This document shows, in pieces, positions 48,676 through 57,964 of a stretch of 64,000 nucleotides of DNA (positions are counted from its first letter, which is position 1; each line of letters starts with the position of its first letter). The stretch is from Streptococcus sp. VT 162 (lineage in GTDB: Bacteria > Bacillota > Bacilli > Lactobacillales > Streptococcaceae): assembly GCA_000688775.2 (NCBI GenBank), contig CP007628.2, positions 682,001 to 746,000 on the forward strand, in the 5' to 3' direction. A program made the translations under genes and the position numbers. The notes under the pieces were generated by a model that did no database searches, was not told where the DNA came from, and saw only the letters and a list, made by a program, of their open reading frames with translations.

Positions 48676-49488
48676 ATGTCTGAAAGAACTTTAACTCTTG
48701 AAGAAATCAAGCAAGTAGAATTGGATATTTTAAAGTATCTACATGAGCTTTGTGAACAACATCAAATCAAATACTTTATTGATTTTGGAACCTTACTAGG
48801 AGCTGTACGCCATAAAGGATTTATCCCTTGGGATGATGATACAGATATTTCCTTGGCGCGTGATGAATTTGAAAAACTGTATAAGGTTTTACAAAATGAA
48901 AATCATCCCTACTACAAATTGATTTCATTCAGAGAAACAAAGGGATATCCATACAGTTATATGAGAGTCTATGATGTAAGGACTCGTCGAGATGCTAACC
49001 TCGTAGACCCAACGGTCGTATTGGGAACTTGCGTTGACATTTTTCCATATGATGGTGTCGTAACACAGGAAAGTGACCGTAAGAAAATGAAGCTCTACAA
49101 ATATTTCATTCGCCTTTCTTCTTTGAATTTTAAAGGGATCAAGTCTGAGAATGGTGGACTTAAAAACCTCCCTCGTTATATGGGATCAGCTATTTTCCGC
49201 TTAACTTCCCCACAGCTATGGAATCAAAAATTAGAGAGCCTTGCTTTGAAGTATAGTGTAGATCAAGCAACAGATCTTACTTGTACTATCTATGACCCTT
49301 ATTATCCAAATGGTATAAAAAAAGAATGGCTCTATGATTTGATTGATATGCCTTATGAAAACATTGTGGTCAAGGTTCCGAGAAAATACCATGAAATACT
49401 TGTCTACGAATTTGGAGAAAACTATATGACTCCACCACCTATTGAGCAACAAGTCCCAGGAGGGGATAAAAATTATTGGATTGATTAG
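48676..49488 (+). CDS. LicD family phosphotransferase (third LicD domain)
   Basis: The product is 270 aa with a ribosome binding site AGGAG at 48661-48665. The core FGTLLGAVRHKGFIPWDDD holds Asp53-55, followed by DIFPYDG and YMTPPPIEQQ. Sequence is closer to the fused LicD domain than to the first LicD (both have GAVRH-GFIPWDDD), suggesting duplication. It precedes the choline-binding esterase gene by 43 bp. Confidence 0.9.
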   Translation: MSERTLTLEEIKQVELDILKYLHELCEQHQIKYFIDFGTLLGAVRHKGFIPWDDDTDISLARDEFEKLYKVLQNENHPYYKLISFRETKGYPYSYMRVYDVRTRRDANLVDPTVVLGTCVDIFPYDGVVTQESDRKKMKLYKYFIRLSSLNFKGIKSENGGLKNLPRYMGSAIFRLTSPQLWNQKLESLALKYSVDQATDLTCTIYDPYYPNGIKKEWLYDLIDMPYENIVVKVPRKYHEILVYEFGENYMTPPPIEQQVPGGDKNYWID

Positions 49489-49531
49489 ATTTTTAAAAGT
49501 TGCTTATTGTTAAGATAAAGGAGTTTTCAAG

Positions 49532-52060
49532 GTGAAAAATAAATGGTTATTAAAATCAGTCAGCTATAGTGTTCTCGCATTCTTTCTATTACTGATTCAG
49601 TTATCGCAAGGAGTAGATGCAGATACCATCTCTGCAGGTTCGGGCAATCGTATCCATTTCATAAATACTAAAGCAAAATCTGGGAGTGATGCCATCCTTC
49701 TGGAAAGCAATGGTCACTATGCTTTGATTGATATGGGAGAAGACTATGATTTTCCTGATGGGAGTGACCCACGCTATCCAAGCCGCTGGGGAATTTCCAT
49801 GAGAAATTATCAAGTATTGGAGGATCGATTGATTCGCCACTTGGATCAAATAGGTGTAAAAAAATTAGATTTTATTATAGGAACTCATGTTCATAGTGAC
49901 CATATTGGTGGAGCAGACGAAATACTCAATCGATATCAAGTCGGTAAGTTTTATTTGAAAAAATATTCAGATGATCGGATCACAGCAAACTGGGGACTAT
50001 GGGATAATCTTTTCAATTATGATAATGCTTTGAGAGCAGCTCAAAAACGAGGAGTTACACTTATCCAGAATATTTCAGATGAGGATAGTCATCTAAAATT
50101 AGGTGATATGGATATCCAACTCTACAACTATAAGAATGAATATGATGCTGAAGGGAATCTGAAAAAAGTTCGAGATGATAACTCCAACTCCATCGTTTCA
50201 GTGGTGACTGTGGCAGGAAAGAGAATCTATCTTGGTGGAGATTTGGATAATGCCGAAGGAGCAGAAGATAAGTTAGGTCCAGTTATCGGTAAGGTTGATA
50301 TGATGAAATGGAACCACCATTATGATGCGACAATTTCAAATACGATTAATTTCCTTGAAAACTTATCACCAAAAATGATTATTCAGACAACTGGTGGAGA
50401 TATTAATGTTGCTTCAACCAGACAATACCTTCAGAAGAAAAATATTCAGGTTCTTCATGCTGCTAGCCAAACTCAAGACGCTACCGTTTTTGATATTAGC
50501 GATAAAGGATTTGCAAATGTTTCAAATTCCTTCCCTAATATCCCTGTAGTTGACGAAAAATGGTATCAAGAAGATGGTTATTGGAAATATCGTTTGACTG
50601 ACGGAGAAATGGCTATCGGCTGGAGAGAGATTGGCGGAGCCACTTATTTCTTTAATGGAAAAGGACAAATGCAAGCAGGTCGCTGGCTTCACCTTAACGA
50701 CGACTGGGGAGAAAATGCCAAAGGGAATGATTACTATCTGAGCCAAAATGGTAAAATGCAAACTGGTGGTTGGTTCAAACTAGATGACTCTTGGTATTAT
50801 ATCCAATCAAATGGTGCTAGACGATTTAGCGAGCTCTCTGAAATTGGAGGGAAAAAGTATCTCTTTGCGGCAGATGGGAAGATGCTAACAGGACACCAAG
50901 TCTATAATGGCAAGAAGATGTTCTTTAGCGAAAGTGGTGCACTCCAAACAGCAGGTAAGCCTTCAACATGGCAAAAGATTGATTCAAATTGGTATTTCTA
51001 TGATGAGGATGGGCTAAAGACCATCGGTAAAAAGAATATCAATGGAAGCACATACTACTTTAATCAAGAAGGTATCATGCAAACTGGCTGGGCATTTGTT
51101 GATGGTCACTGGAACTATTTTGCAAGTTCTGGAGCTATGAAAACCGGCTGGGTCAAGGATCAGGAAACATGGTATTATCTGGATAAAGATGGCATCATGT
51201 TAACTGGCAGACAAGATATAAATGGTGTTCGTTACTATTTGAATGCTAGTGGTGCCATGCAGACTGGCTGGAAGTGGCAAGACAATAGCTGGTACTTCTA
51301 TACGAACTCAGGTGCTATGAAAACTGGTTGGTTGAAAGATAAAGAATCATGGTATTATTTGGATCCAGAAACAGGTATCATGGCTGTAGGATCTAAAGAG
51401 ATTGACGGTAAGAACTATTTCTTCAGCTCTGCAGGTACTATGCAAGTTGGATGGCAGTGGTCAAATGATTCTTGGCATTACTACGCTACGTCGGGCGCAC
51501 TCCAAACTGGTTGGTTGAAAGATGGTGATGCCTGGTATTATCTTGAAGGTAAGGAAGGCGTTATGTTAATCGGCCTCCATCAAGTAGATGGTAAGCAATA
51601 TTACTTTAGCAAATCTGGTGCCATGCAAACTGGCTGGAAATGGTTTGATAATCATTACCGTTACTTTGAATCAAATGGAGCCATGAAAACTGGTTGGATA
51701 AAAGACAAAGGCGTCTGGTATTATCTAAATCCTGAAGATGGCATCATGTTGGTTGGCCTTCATAAAGTAAATGGTGATCATTATTACTTTGATGAATCAG
51801 GAGCTATGCAGACAGGTTGGAAACAGCTTGATGGTAATTGGTACTATTTCCAAGCTGATGGTTCTTTGTTGAAGAACGCAACAACACCTGATGGTTACAA
51901 AGTAAACGAAGAAGGTATCTGGAAACAGGCTGTTGCTGCTGTAAATAGCGAGGCAGTCAAGCCAGAACAGAAACAAGAAGCTAATTCCTCTATTGTTGAA
52001 CAACCTAAACAAGATTCAAATCTAGAAGCCAACGCTTCGGAAAAGAAAGAAAACGAATAA
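49532..52060 (+). CDS. choline-binding protein with Pce-like phosphorylcholine esterase domain
   Basis: The product is 842 aa with a GTG start (AAAGGAG at 49517-49523). Residues 1-31 are a signal peptide. The catalytic domain (about 38-330) is a metallo-beta-lactamase fold with HVHSDHIGG (metal site residues 119-124) and IYLGGDLDNAEGAEDKLGP, closely resembling pneumococcal Pce. Residues 345-800 are choline-binding repeats (WYYF/WYYL, GAMQTGW) in which a unit of about 63 residues recurs. A short polar tail rich in Glu, Lys and Gln ends the protein. It removes or remodels phosphocholine on teichoic acids added by LicD enzymes upstream and is held on the surface by those residues. Confidence 0.92.
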   Translation: MKNKWLLKSVSYSVLAFFLLLIQLSQGVDADTISAGSGNRIHFINTKAKSGSDAILLESNGHYALIDMGEDYDFPDGSDPRYPSRWGISMRNYQVLEDRLIRHLDQIGVKKLDFIIGTHVHSDHIGGADEILNRYQVGKFYLKKYSDDRITANWGLWDNLFNYDNALRAAQKRGVTLIQNISDEDSHLKLGDMDIQLYNYKNEYDAEGNLKKVRDDNSNSIVSVVTVAGKRIYLGGDLDNAEGAEDKLGPVIGKVDMMKWNHHYDATISNTINFLENLSPKMIIQTTGGDINVASTRQYLQKKNIQVLHAASQTQDATVFDISDKGFANVSNSFPNIPVVDEKWYQEDGYWKYRLTDGEMAIGWREIGGATYFFNGKGQMQAGRWLHLNDDWGENAKGNDYYLSQNGKMQTGGWFKLDDSWYYIQSNGARRFSELSEIGGKKYLFAADGKMLTGHQVYNGKKMFFSESGALQTAGKPSTWQKIDSNWYFYDEDGLKTIGKKNINGSTYYFNQEGIMQTGWAFVDGHWNYFASSGAMKTGWVKDQETWYYLDKDGIMLTGRQDINGVRYYLNASGAMQTGWKWQDNSWYFYTNSGAMKTGWLKDKESWYYLDPETGIMAVGSKEIDGKNYFFSSAGTMQVGWQWSNDSWHYYATSGALQTGWLKDGDAWYYLEGKEGVMLIGLHQVDGKQYYFSKSGAMQTGWKWFDNHYRYFESNGAMKTGWIKDKGVWYYLNPEDGIMLVGLHKVNGDHYYFDESGAMQTGWKQLDGNWYYFQADGSLLKNATTPDGYKVNEEGIWKQAVAAVNSEAVKPEQKQEANSSIVEQPKQDSNLEANASEKKENE

Positions 52061-52065
52061 AGAAG

Positions 52066-52107
52066 AAATCCCCTACTGGCAACTAATTTATCAGTAGGGG
52101 ATTTTTT
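52066..52107. terminator. terminator between convergent CBP and flippase genes
   Basis: AAATCCCCTACTG (52066-52078) pairs with CAGTAGGGGATTT (52092-52104), 13 bp perfect, with a T-run on the plus strand. The mirrored A-run gives weaker termination for the minus-strand gene. Confidence 0.9.
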
Positions 52108-53585
52108 TAATTTCGTTTTAATTTAGCAAGTACAAGGTTCAGTGCATAGTGGAGTGTTTTGTCTTTGGTAATAAAGAGGGTCAAGAGGTAATAGATACCA
52201 CAAGTTGCTACGGTAGACAGAACCATGAGAATCATATTGAAGTTTACTGTGTAGGAATTGATTTGGAAAATCATCTTGAAAATATAGAAGATTGGGATAA
52301 AACCAAGGGATATGAGGCTATAACGTGTTAAGGTTATAAAAATTTCTTTTAAACTAATCAGTTGGTGTTTCTTGATAAAATGAATTTCAAGTAAAACAAC
52401 GATAGTTTCTGCGATAATGGTCGTAGCGATGTAATACTCAGGTGCAAAAATATTATTGAAATACAAGATGCTATTTAATAGTATATTGGCACCACCACCA
52501 AGGAAGTAGAAGGCTGTTAAGCGATTTTCATGGTCGTTGATAAAGATAATCTGTTTACCAAGAATCAACTCTATAGCCCAAATGATGGTACGAAAAGCGA
52601 AGACGCTAGTTACGATACCCGCTTCAAGATATTTTTCAGAAGAATAAATAACAGTTGCGTACCGTCCCAATATCATAATCCCGATACTAGTTGGAACCAT
52701 AAGGAAATAGAATAAGGATGCCGCTTGATTCACGAGATAATTATAGGACTTGTAATCCTTTTTACCGAGATAGTAGCCAAGGCGTGGAATACTGACGTTG
52801 ATAGCTCCACTCAAGACACTGGCAATCAACATGACGATACTATAGGCAATTGTATAATAAGAAATGTAGTTTTCATCTGGTCCCTTGGTGATAAACATTC
52901 TATCTAGCAAGGTATAAAGCATATTAGCATTTGCTAAGAGAAGCATAGTGAAGAGTGGTTTAGAAGCTTTAGCAAGTTCTACGAAACCGATCTTAACAAA
53001 AGAAACTTCTCTCTTGATCCAAAGAAAACTGAGCAGGTAGTTGAGGATAGTGGTCGCTGTCATAACGATAGCATAAGGAACAATATCATCTGCCGTTTTA
53101 ACAAAGGCGAAGATAGCGACTAGCATGGTAATTCGAATAATTAACGTTTTATAGAGGATGAAGGCATAATTTTCATAAGCCTCGTTCATCCATTCGATAT
53201 TGAGAAATTGGAAGAGTGCTTGAGCCCCTAGGATGTAGTAGAGGACTTTCAGATTCTCAATGCTAGTGTCAAAGAAGATAATGAGGAAGTAGATACCAGT
53301 GGTCAGGAGAGAGGTGAAAACCGAGATATAAAACAACTTAGAAAAGACGTAGTTGATTTTATTCTTGTCATCCTTGACCTTACTGATAGCTCGAATCCCG
53401 TAGTTGTATATCCCAAAGGCAGCTAGTGGAATAACGAAACTTGCCCAGGTATTGGCTGTATTGAAATAACCGTAGTTGGATTTGCTGAGAATCCGTGTCA
53501 GATAAGGATTGGTTATCAGTGGAAAAACGATATTGAGAATATTGACCAGCAAGCTGGCCAAGGCATTTACTTTTATATTTTTCAT
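52107..53585 (-). CDS. oligosaccharide flippase (MOP superfamily, Wzx-like)
   Basis: The product is 492 aa with 12-14 hydrophobic helices. The N-terminus (LLVNILNIVFPLITNPYLTR) and ISVFTSLLTTGIYFLIIFFD-like helices are typical of polysaccharide repeat-unit transporters. It probably flips the lipid-linked teichoic-acid repeat unit across the membrane for the polymerase encoded nearby. It is on the opposite strand to the rest of the cluster, so its control is separate; its promoter region is shared with mecA. Confidence 0.88.
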   Translation of the reverse strand: MKNIKVNALASLLVNILNIVFPLITNPYLTRILSKSNYGYFNTANTWASFVIPLAAFGIYNYGIRAISKVKDDKNKINYVFSKLFYISVFTSLLTTGIYFLIIFFDTSIENLKVLYYILGAQALFQFLNIEWMNEAYENYAFILYKTLIIRITMLVAIFAFVKTADDIVPYAIVMTATTILNYLLSFLWIKREVSFVKIGFVELAKASKPLFTMLLLANANMLYTLLDRMFITKGPDENYISYYTIAYSIVMLIASVLSGAINVSIPRLGYYLGKKDYKSYNYLVNQAASLFYFLMVPTSIGIMILGRYATVIYSSEKYLEAGIVTSVFAFRTIIWAIELILGKQIIFINDHENRLTAFYFLGGGANILLNSILYFNNIFAPEYYIATTIIAETIVVLLEIHFIKKHQLISLKEIFITLTRYSLISLGFIPIFYIFKMIFQINSYTVNFNMILMVLSTVATCGIYYLLTLFITKDKTLHYALNLVLAKLKRN

Positions 53586-53648
53586 TGAACTTTCTTTCTT
53601 AAATCTAAAATCATATCTAGTATTATATCACATTCTCGCTTCATTCTT

Positions 53649-53677
53649 TTGATAAAATCGTAAAAATCTAGTATAAT
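53649..53677 (+). promoter_or_regulatory. promoter of mecA
   Basis: TTGATA (53649-53654), 17-bp spacer, TATAAT (53672-53677), in the divergent region with the flippase gene. Confidence 0.85.
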
Positions 53678-53707
53678 AGATAGACTGAAAGTATGAGGTT
53701 ACTAGAT

Positions 53708-54448
53708 ATGAAGATGAAACAAATTAGTGATACAACACTGAAAATCACGATGACTTTAGATGATTTGATGGACCGAGGAATGGAGATTGCAGACTTTCTC
53801 GTTCCTCAGGAAAAAACTGAAGAGTTTTTCTATGCTATTTTAGATGAGTTAGAGATGCCAGACAATTTCTTGGATAGTGGCATGCTGAGTTTCCGCGTGA
53901 CGCCAAAACCTGATAAGGTGGACGTCTTTGTGACCAAATCCAAGATTGACCAAAATCTGGATTTTGAAGATTTGGCGGATCTACCAGACATGGAAGAATT
54001 AGCCCAAATGTCGCCGGATGAATTTCTCAAAACCTTGGAAAAGAGCATTGCAGATAAAACCAAGGACGATATTGAGGCCATCCAATCTCTAGAGCAGGTC
54101 GAAGCAAAGGAAGAAGAGCAAGAGCAGGCAGACAAGGAGACTGAGAGTAAGAAAGAACCTTATATCTACTATATCCTGCGCTTTGCAAGCCTTGCTGACT
54201 TAGTTGCTTTTGCAAAGACGGTTAACTACCAGATGGAAACCTCTGAACTCTATAAGATGAATGGACACTACTATTTGACAATCTTAGTCGATGTGGAAAA
54301 TCATCCAAGTCCATATCCGGCTTGGCTCTTGGCTCGTATGCGTGAATTTGCAGACGACAGTGACATCAGTCGTTCAGTCTTGCAAGAGTATGGGCAAATC
54401 TTGATCAATCACGATGCAGTTCTTAATTTGCAAAAGATTCGTTCATAA
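53708..54448 (+). CDS. mecA: adaptor protein MecA
   Basis: The product is 246 aa from ATG 53708 (MKMKQISDTTLKITM), with GAGGT at 53696-53700; an in-frame ATG at 53693 lies upstream of this site. An N-terminal substrate-binding domain is followed by an acidic, glutamate-rich linker (near residues 105-145) and a C-terminal ClpC-binding domain. In streptococci MecA with ClpCP degrades the competence factor ComX/ComW system and so limits competence. Confidence 0.96.
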   Translation: MKMKQISDTTLKITMTLDDLMDRGMEIADFLVPQEKTEEFFYAILDELEMPDNFLDSGMLSFRVTPKPDKVDVFVTKSKIDQNLDFEDLADLPDMEELAQMSPDEFLKTLEKSIADKTKDDIEAIQSLEQVEAKEEEQEQADKETESKKEPYIYYILRFASLADLVAFAKTVNYQMETSELYKMNGHYYLTILVDVENHPSPYPAWLLARMREFADDSDISRSVLQEYGQILINHDAVLNLQKIRS

Positions 54449-54480
54449 ATTTCAAAATCAATTTTCATTTATCAAGAAAG

Positions 54481-54507
54481 ACGAATCATGGGATTCGTTT
54501 TTTCTTT
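54481..54507 (+). terminator. intrinsic terminator of mecA
   Basis: ACGAATC (54481-54487) pairs with GATTCGT (54492-54498), followed by T-rich sequence. Confidence 0.8.
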
Positions 54508-54530
54508 ACCAGACTGAAATAGTGATTTAC

Positions 54531-54581
54531 TATAATAGGAATTTTCATAAAATTCTGTTATAATGGCTATATCAGAAAATT
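54531..54581 (+). promoter_or_regulatory. hom-thrB promoter region with near-consensus CodY box
   Basis: TATAAT occurs at 54531-54536 and, with an extended TG, at 54559-54564. Between them AATTTTCATAAAATT (54540-54554) matches the CodY consensus AATTTTCWGAAAATT in 14 of 15 positions. A weaker second match (54567-54581) overlaps the downstream side. CodY bound here would block the second promoter when branched-chain amino acids are plentiful. Confidence 0.7.
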
Positions 54582-54595
54582 TCTAGGAGACAAAC

Positions 54596-55882
54596 ATGAC
54601 AGTTAAAATTGCTTTACTTGGATTTGGTACCGTTGCAAGTGGTGTGCCATTCCTACTAAAGGAAAATGGAGAAAAAATCGTTCAGTCAGCTCATTCAGAG
54701 ATTGAAGTAGCCAAGGTATTGGTCAAGGATGAAGATGAAAAGAACCGCTTGCTTGCAGCAGGAAATGACTTTAACTTTGTAACCAATGTAGACGATATTT
54801 TATCAGACAAGGACATTACTATTGTAGTGGAATTGATGGGGCGTATCGAACCAGCTAAAACCTTTATCACTCGTGCCTTGGAAGCTGGGAAACACGTTGT
54901 TACTGCCAACAAGGACCTTTTGGCTGTCCATGGTGCAGAATTGTTAGAAATTGCTAAAGAGCATAATGTAGCACTTTACTACGAAGCAGCAGTTGCTGGT
55001 GGTATTCCAATTCTTCGTACTTTGGCAAATTCGTTGGCTTCTGACAAAATTACGCGCGTTCTTGGCGTTGTTAATGGAACTTCCAACTTCATGATGACCA
55101 AGATGGTGGAAGAAGGCTGGTCTTACGATGATGCTCTGGCTGAAGCACAAAGATTAGGTTTTGCAGAAAGCGATCCTACAAATGACGTGGATGGGATTGA
55201 CGCAGCCTACAAGATGGTGATTTTGAGCCAGTTTGCTTTTGGTATGAAGGTTGCCTTTGACGATGTAGCCCACAAGGGAATCCGCAACATCACACCAGAA
55301 GACGTAGCTGTAGCCCAAGACCTTGGCTATGTAGTGAAATTGGTTGGTTCTATTGAGGAAACTCCTTCAGGTATTGCTGCAGAAGTGACTCCAACTTTCC
55401 TTCCTAAAGCACACCCACTTGCCAGTGTGAATGGGGTAATGAACGCAGTCTTTGTGGAGTCTATCGGCATCGGTGAATCGATGTACTACGGACCAGGTGC
55501 GGGTCAAAAACCAACTGCAACAAGTGTTGTAGCGGACATTGTCCGTATCGTTCGTCGCTTGAATGATGGCACTATTGGTAAAGACTTCAACGAATATAGC
55601 CGTGACTTGGTTTTGGCAAATCCTGAAGATGTTAAAGCAAACTACTATTTCTCAATCTTGGCACCAGACTCAAAAGGTCAGGTCTTGAAATTGGCTGAAA
55701 TCTTTAATGCCCAAGATATTTCCTTCAAGCAAATCCTCCAAGATGGCAAAGAGGGTGACAAGGCGCGTGTAGTGATTATCACTCATAAGATTAATAAAGC
55801 ACAACTTGAGAATGTTTCAGCTGAGTTGGCCAAAGCTTCAGAATTTGACCTCTTGAATACCTTCAAGGTGTTAGGAGAATAG
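54596..55882 (+). CDS. hom: homoserine dehydrogenase
   Basis: The product is 428 aa. NAD(P)-binding [11 protein letters not shown] is followed by the catalytic region [12 protein letters not shown] and [15 protein letters not shown]. The C-terminal part (about 345-428) is an ACT domain for threonine feedback. It reduces aspartate semialdehyde to homoserine, feeding threonine and methionine synthesis. thrB starts one base after its stop. Confidence 0.97.
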   Translation: MTVKIALLGFGTVASGVPFLLKENGEKIVQSAHSEIEVAKVLVKDEDEKNRLLAAGNDFNFVTNVDDILSDKDITIVVELMGRIEPAKTFITRALEAGKHVVTANKDLLAVHGAELLEIAKEHNVALYYEAAVAGGIPILRTLANSLASDKITRVLGVVNGTSNFMMTKMVEEGWSYDDALAEAQRLGFAESDPTNDVDGIDAAYKMVILSQFAFGMKVAFDDVAHKGIRNITPEDVAVAQDLGYVVKLVGSIEETPSGIAAEVTPTFLPKAHPLASVNGVMNAVFVESIGIGESMYYGPGAGQKPTATSVVADIVRIVRRLNDGTIGKDFNEYSRDLVLANPEDVKANYYFSILAPDSKGQVLKLAEIFNAQDISFKQILQDGKEGDKARVVIITHKINKAQLENVSAELAKASEFDLLNTFKVLGE

Positions 55883-55883
55883 G

Positions 55884-56753
55884 ATGAAGATTATTGTACC
55901 TGCAACCAGTGCCAATATCGGGCCAGGTTTTGATTCGGTCGGTGTAGCTGTAACCAAGTATCTTCAAATTGAGGTTTGTGAAGAACGGGATGAGTGGTTG
56001 ATTGAACACCAGATTGGCAAATGGATTCCCCATGACGAGCGTAATCTTTTGCTTAAGATTGCCTTGCAAATTGCGCCTGACTTGCAACCGAGACGCTTGA
56101 AAATGACCAGTGATGTTCCCTTGGCGCGTGGTTTGGGTTCTTCTAGCTCGGTTATCGTTGCTGGGATTGAACTGGCTAACCAACTGGGCAATCTCAACTT
56201 ATCTAACCACGACAAATTGCAGTTGGCTACCAAGATTGAAGGACATCCTGACAATGTAGCTCCAGCCATTTATGGAAATCTTGTTGTTGCGAGTTCCGTT
56301 GAAGGGCACGTTTCTGCGATTGTGGCAGACTTCCCGGAGTGTGATTTTCTAGCTTATATTCCCAACTATGAATTACGCACTCGCGATAGCCGAGGTGTCC
56401 TTCCTAAGAAATTGTCCTACAAGGAAGCTGTTGCAGCTAGTTCTATCGCCAATGTGGCCGTTGCAGCCTTATTAGCAGGAGATATGGTGACAGCTGGCCA
56501 AGCAATCGAGGGGGACCTCTTCCACGAGCGTTATCGTCAAAGTCTGGTCCGTGAATTTGTGACGATTAAGCAAGTAGCCAAAGAGAATGGTGCCTATGCA
56601 ACCTATCTTTCTGGTGCTGGACCGACAGTTATGGTCTTGGCTTCTCATGACAAGATGCCAGCGATTAAGGCAGAATTGCAAAAGCAGTCTTTCAAAGGCA
56701 AACTTCATGATTTGAAGGTTGATACCCAAGGTGTCCGTGTCGAAACAAAGTAA
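55884..56753 (+). CDS. thrB: homoserine kinase
   Basis: The product is 289 aa, a GHMP kinase: [17 protein letters not shown] at the start, ATP loop [19 protein letters not shown] and [10 protein letters not shown] near the C-terminus. It phosphorylates homoserine for threonine synthase, which is not in this window. It is co-transcribed with hom. Confidence 0.97.
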   Translation: MKIIVPATSANIGPGFDSVGVAVTKYLQIEVCEERDEWLIEHQIGKWIPHDERNLLLKIALQIAPDLQPRRLKMTSDVPLARGLGSSSSVIVAGIELANQLGNLNLSNHDKLQLATKIEGHPDNVAPAIYGNLVVASSVEGHVSAIVADFPECDFLAYIPNYELRTRDSRGVLPKKLSYKEAVAASSIANVAVAALLAGDMVTAGQAIEGDLFHERYRQSLVREFVTIKQVAKENGAYATYLSGAGPTVMVLASHDKMPAIKAELQKQSFKGKLHDLKVDTQGVRVETK

Positions 56754-56766
56754 AGAAATAGAAGAT

Positions 56767-56813
56767 AGGATGGGGAAAGTCTTGATTAAAGGGCTTCCTA
56801 TCCTTTTTTTGAA
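56767..56813 (+). terminator. probable imperfect terminator of hom-thrB
   Basis: GGATGGGGAAAG can pair with CTTCCTATCC through several G-U pairs, followed by seven T (about 56807-56813). Confidence 0.5.
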
Positions 56814-56821
56814 AAGAAGTT

Positions 56822-56937
56822 TATACTCAATGAAAATCAAAGAGCAAACTAGGAAGCTAGCCGCCGGTTGCTCAAAACACTGTTTTGAGGTTGCAGATAG
56901 AGATGACGTGGTTTGAAGAGATTTTCGAAGAGTATTA
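56822..56937 (-). repeat. BOX element with truncated boxA
   Basis: Ends are imperfect inverted repeats: TATACTC-nnn-GAAAATC at 56822-56838 and its complement at about 56920-56936. The right part is the outer half of boxA (GACGTGGTTTGAAGAGATTT), the left part is boxC (AGCAAACTAGGAAGCTAGCC), and CTCAAAACACTGTTTTGAG (56871-56889) is a hairpin of the middle box. The inner half of boxA, to which the common BOX-PCR primer anneals, is missing. BOX elements are small non-autonomous repeats of mitis-group streptococci. Confidence 0.85.
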
Positions 56938-56966
56938 GTTAAAAACTTGATAAAGGAGAAATAAAG

Positions 56967-57905
56967 ATGGCAGAAATTTATCTAGCAGGTGGTTGTTTTT
57001 GGGGTTTAGAGGAATATTTTTCACGTATTTCTGGAGTGCTAGCAACCAGTGTCGGCTACGCTAATGGGCAAGTCGAAACGACCAATTACCAGCTGCTCAA
57101 GGAAACAGACCATGCAGAAACGGTTCAAGTGATTTATGATGAGAAAGCTGTGTCACTCAGAGAGATTTTGCTTTATTATTTCCGTGTTATTGATCCAGTG
57201 TCTATTAACCAGCAGGGGAATGACTGTGGTCGCCAATATCGAACGGGAATCTATTATCAGGATGAAGCAGACTTGCCAGCTATCTACACAGTGGTGCAGG
57301 AGCAGGAGCGCATGCTGGGTCGAAAGATTGTAGTAGAGGTGGAGAAACTTCGCCACTACATATTAGCAGAAGACTACCATCAAGACTATCTCAAGAAAAA
57401 TCCTTCAGGTTATTGTCATATCGATGTGACCGATGCTGAGAAGCCATTGATTGACGCCTCAAACTATGAAAAGCCTAGTCAAGAGGTGTTAAAGGAAAGC
57501 TTAACTGAAGAGTCTTATCGTGTTACGCAAGAAGCTGCTACAGAGGCTCCATTTAGTAATGCTTATGACCAAACTTTTGAAGAGGGGATTTATGTAGACA
57601 TCACGACAGGGGAGCCACTCTTTTTTGCTAAGGATAAGTTTGCCTCAGGTTGTGGTTGGCCAAGTTTTAGTCGTCCGATTTCTAAGGAATTAATTCACTA
57701 TTACAAGGATTTGAGCCATGGAATGGAGCGAATCGAGGTTCGTTCTCGGTCAGGAAATGCTCACTTGGGTCATGTCTTTACAGATGGACCTCAGGAGTTA
57801 GGTGGCCTGCGTTACTGTATTAATTCTGCCTCCTTGCGCTTTGTAGCCAAGGATGAGATGGAAAAAGCAGGATATGGCTATCTATTACCTTACTTAAACA
57901 AATAA
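56967..57905 (+). CDS. msrAB: bifunctional methionine sulfoxide reductase A/B
   Basis: The product is 312 aa. MsrA occupies about residues 1-160 ([11 protein letters not shown], catalytic Cys10), and MsrB about 175-312 ([11 protein letters not shown], catalytic Cys in [11 protein letters not shown]). There is no signal peptide, so it should be cytosolic, unlike the secreted thioredoxin-fused form known elsewhere in pneumococcus. It repairs both S and R forms of methionine sulfoxide. Ribosome binding site AAAGGAG lies just upstream. Confidence 0.96.
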   Translation: MAEIYLAGGCFWGLEEYFSRISGVLATSVGYANGQVETTNYQLLKETDHAETVQVIYDEKAVSLREILLYYFRVIDPVSINQQGNDCGRQYRTGIYYQDEADLPAIYTVVQEQERMLGRKIVVEVEKLRHYILAEDYHQDYLKKNPSGYCHIDVTDAEKPLIDASNYEKPSQEVLKESLTEESYRVTQEAATEAPFSNAYDQTFEEGIYVDITTGEPLFFAKDKFASGCGWPSFSRPISKELIHYYKDLSHGMERIEVRSRSGNAHLGHVFTDGPQELGGLRYCINSASLRFVAKDEMEKAGYGYLLPYLNK

Positions 57906-57964
57906 AACTGAGAGGGTGGGGCTTCCCACTTTCTTCATTTCCAGAATAAGAATAGAAGGGATTT

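Noticed and set aside
56822..56937. RUP or insertion-sequence remnant
   Set aside because: The internal sequences match boxA and boxC of BOX; there is no transposase fragment.
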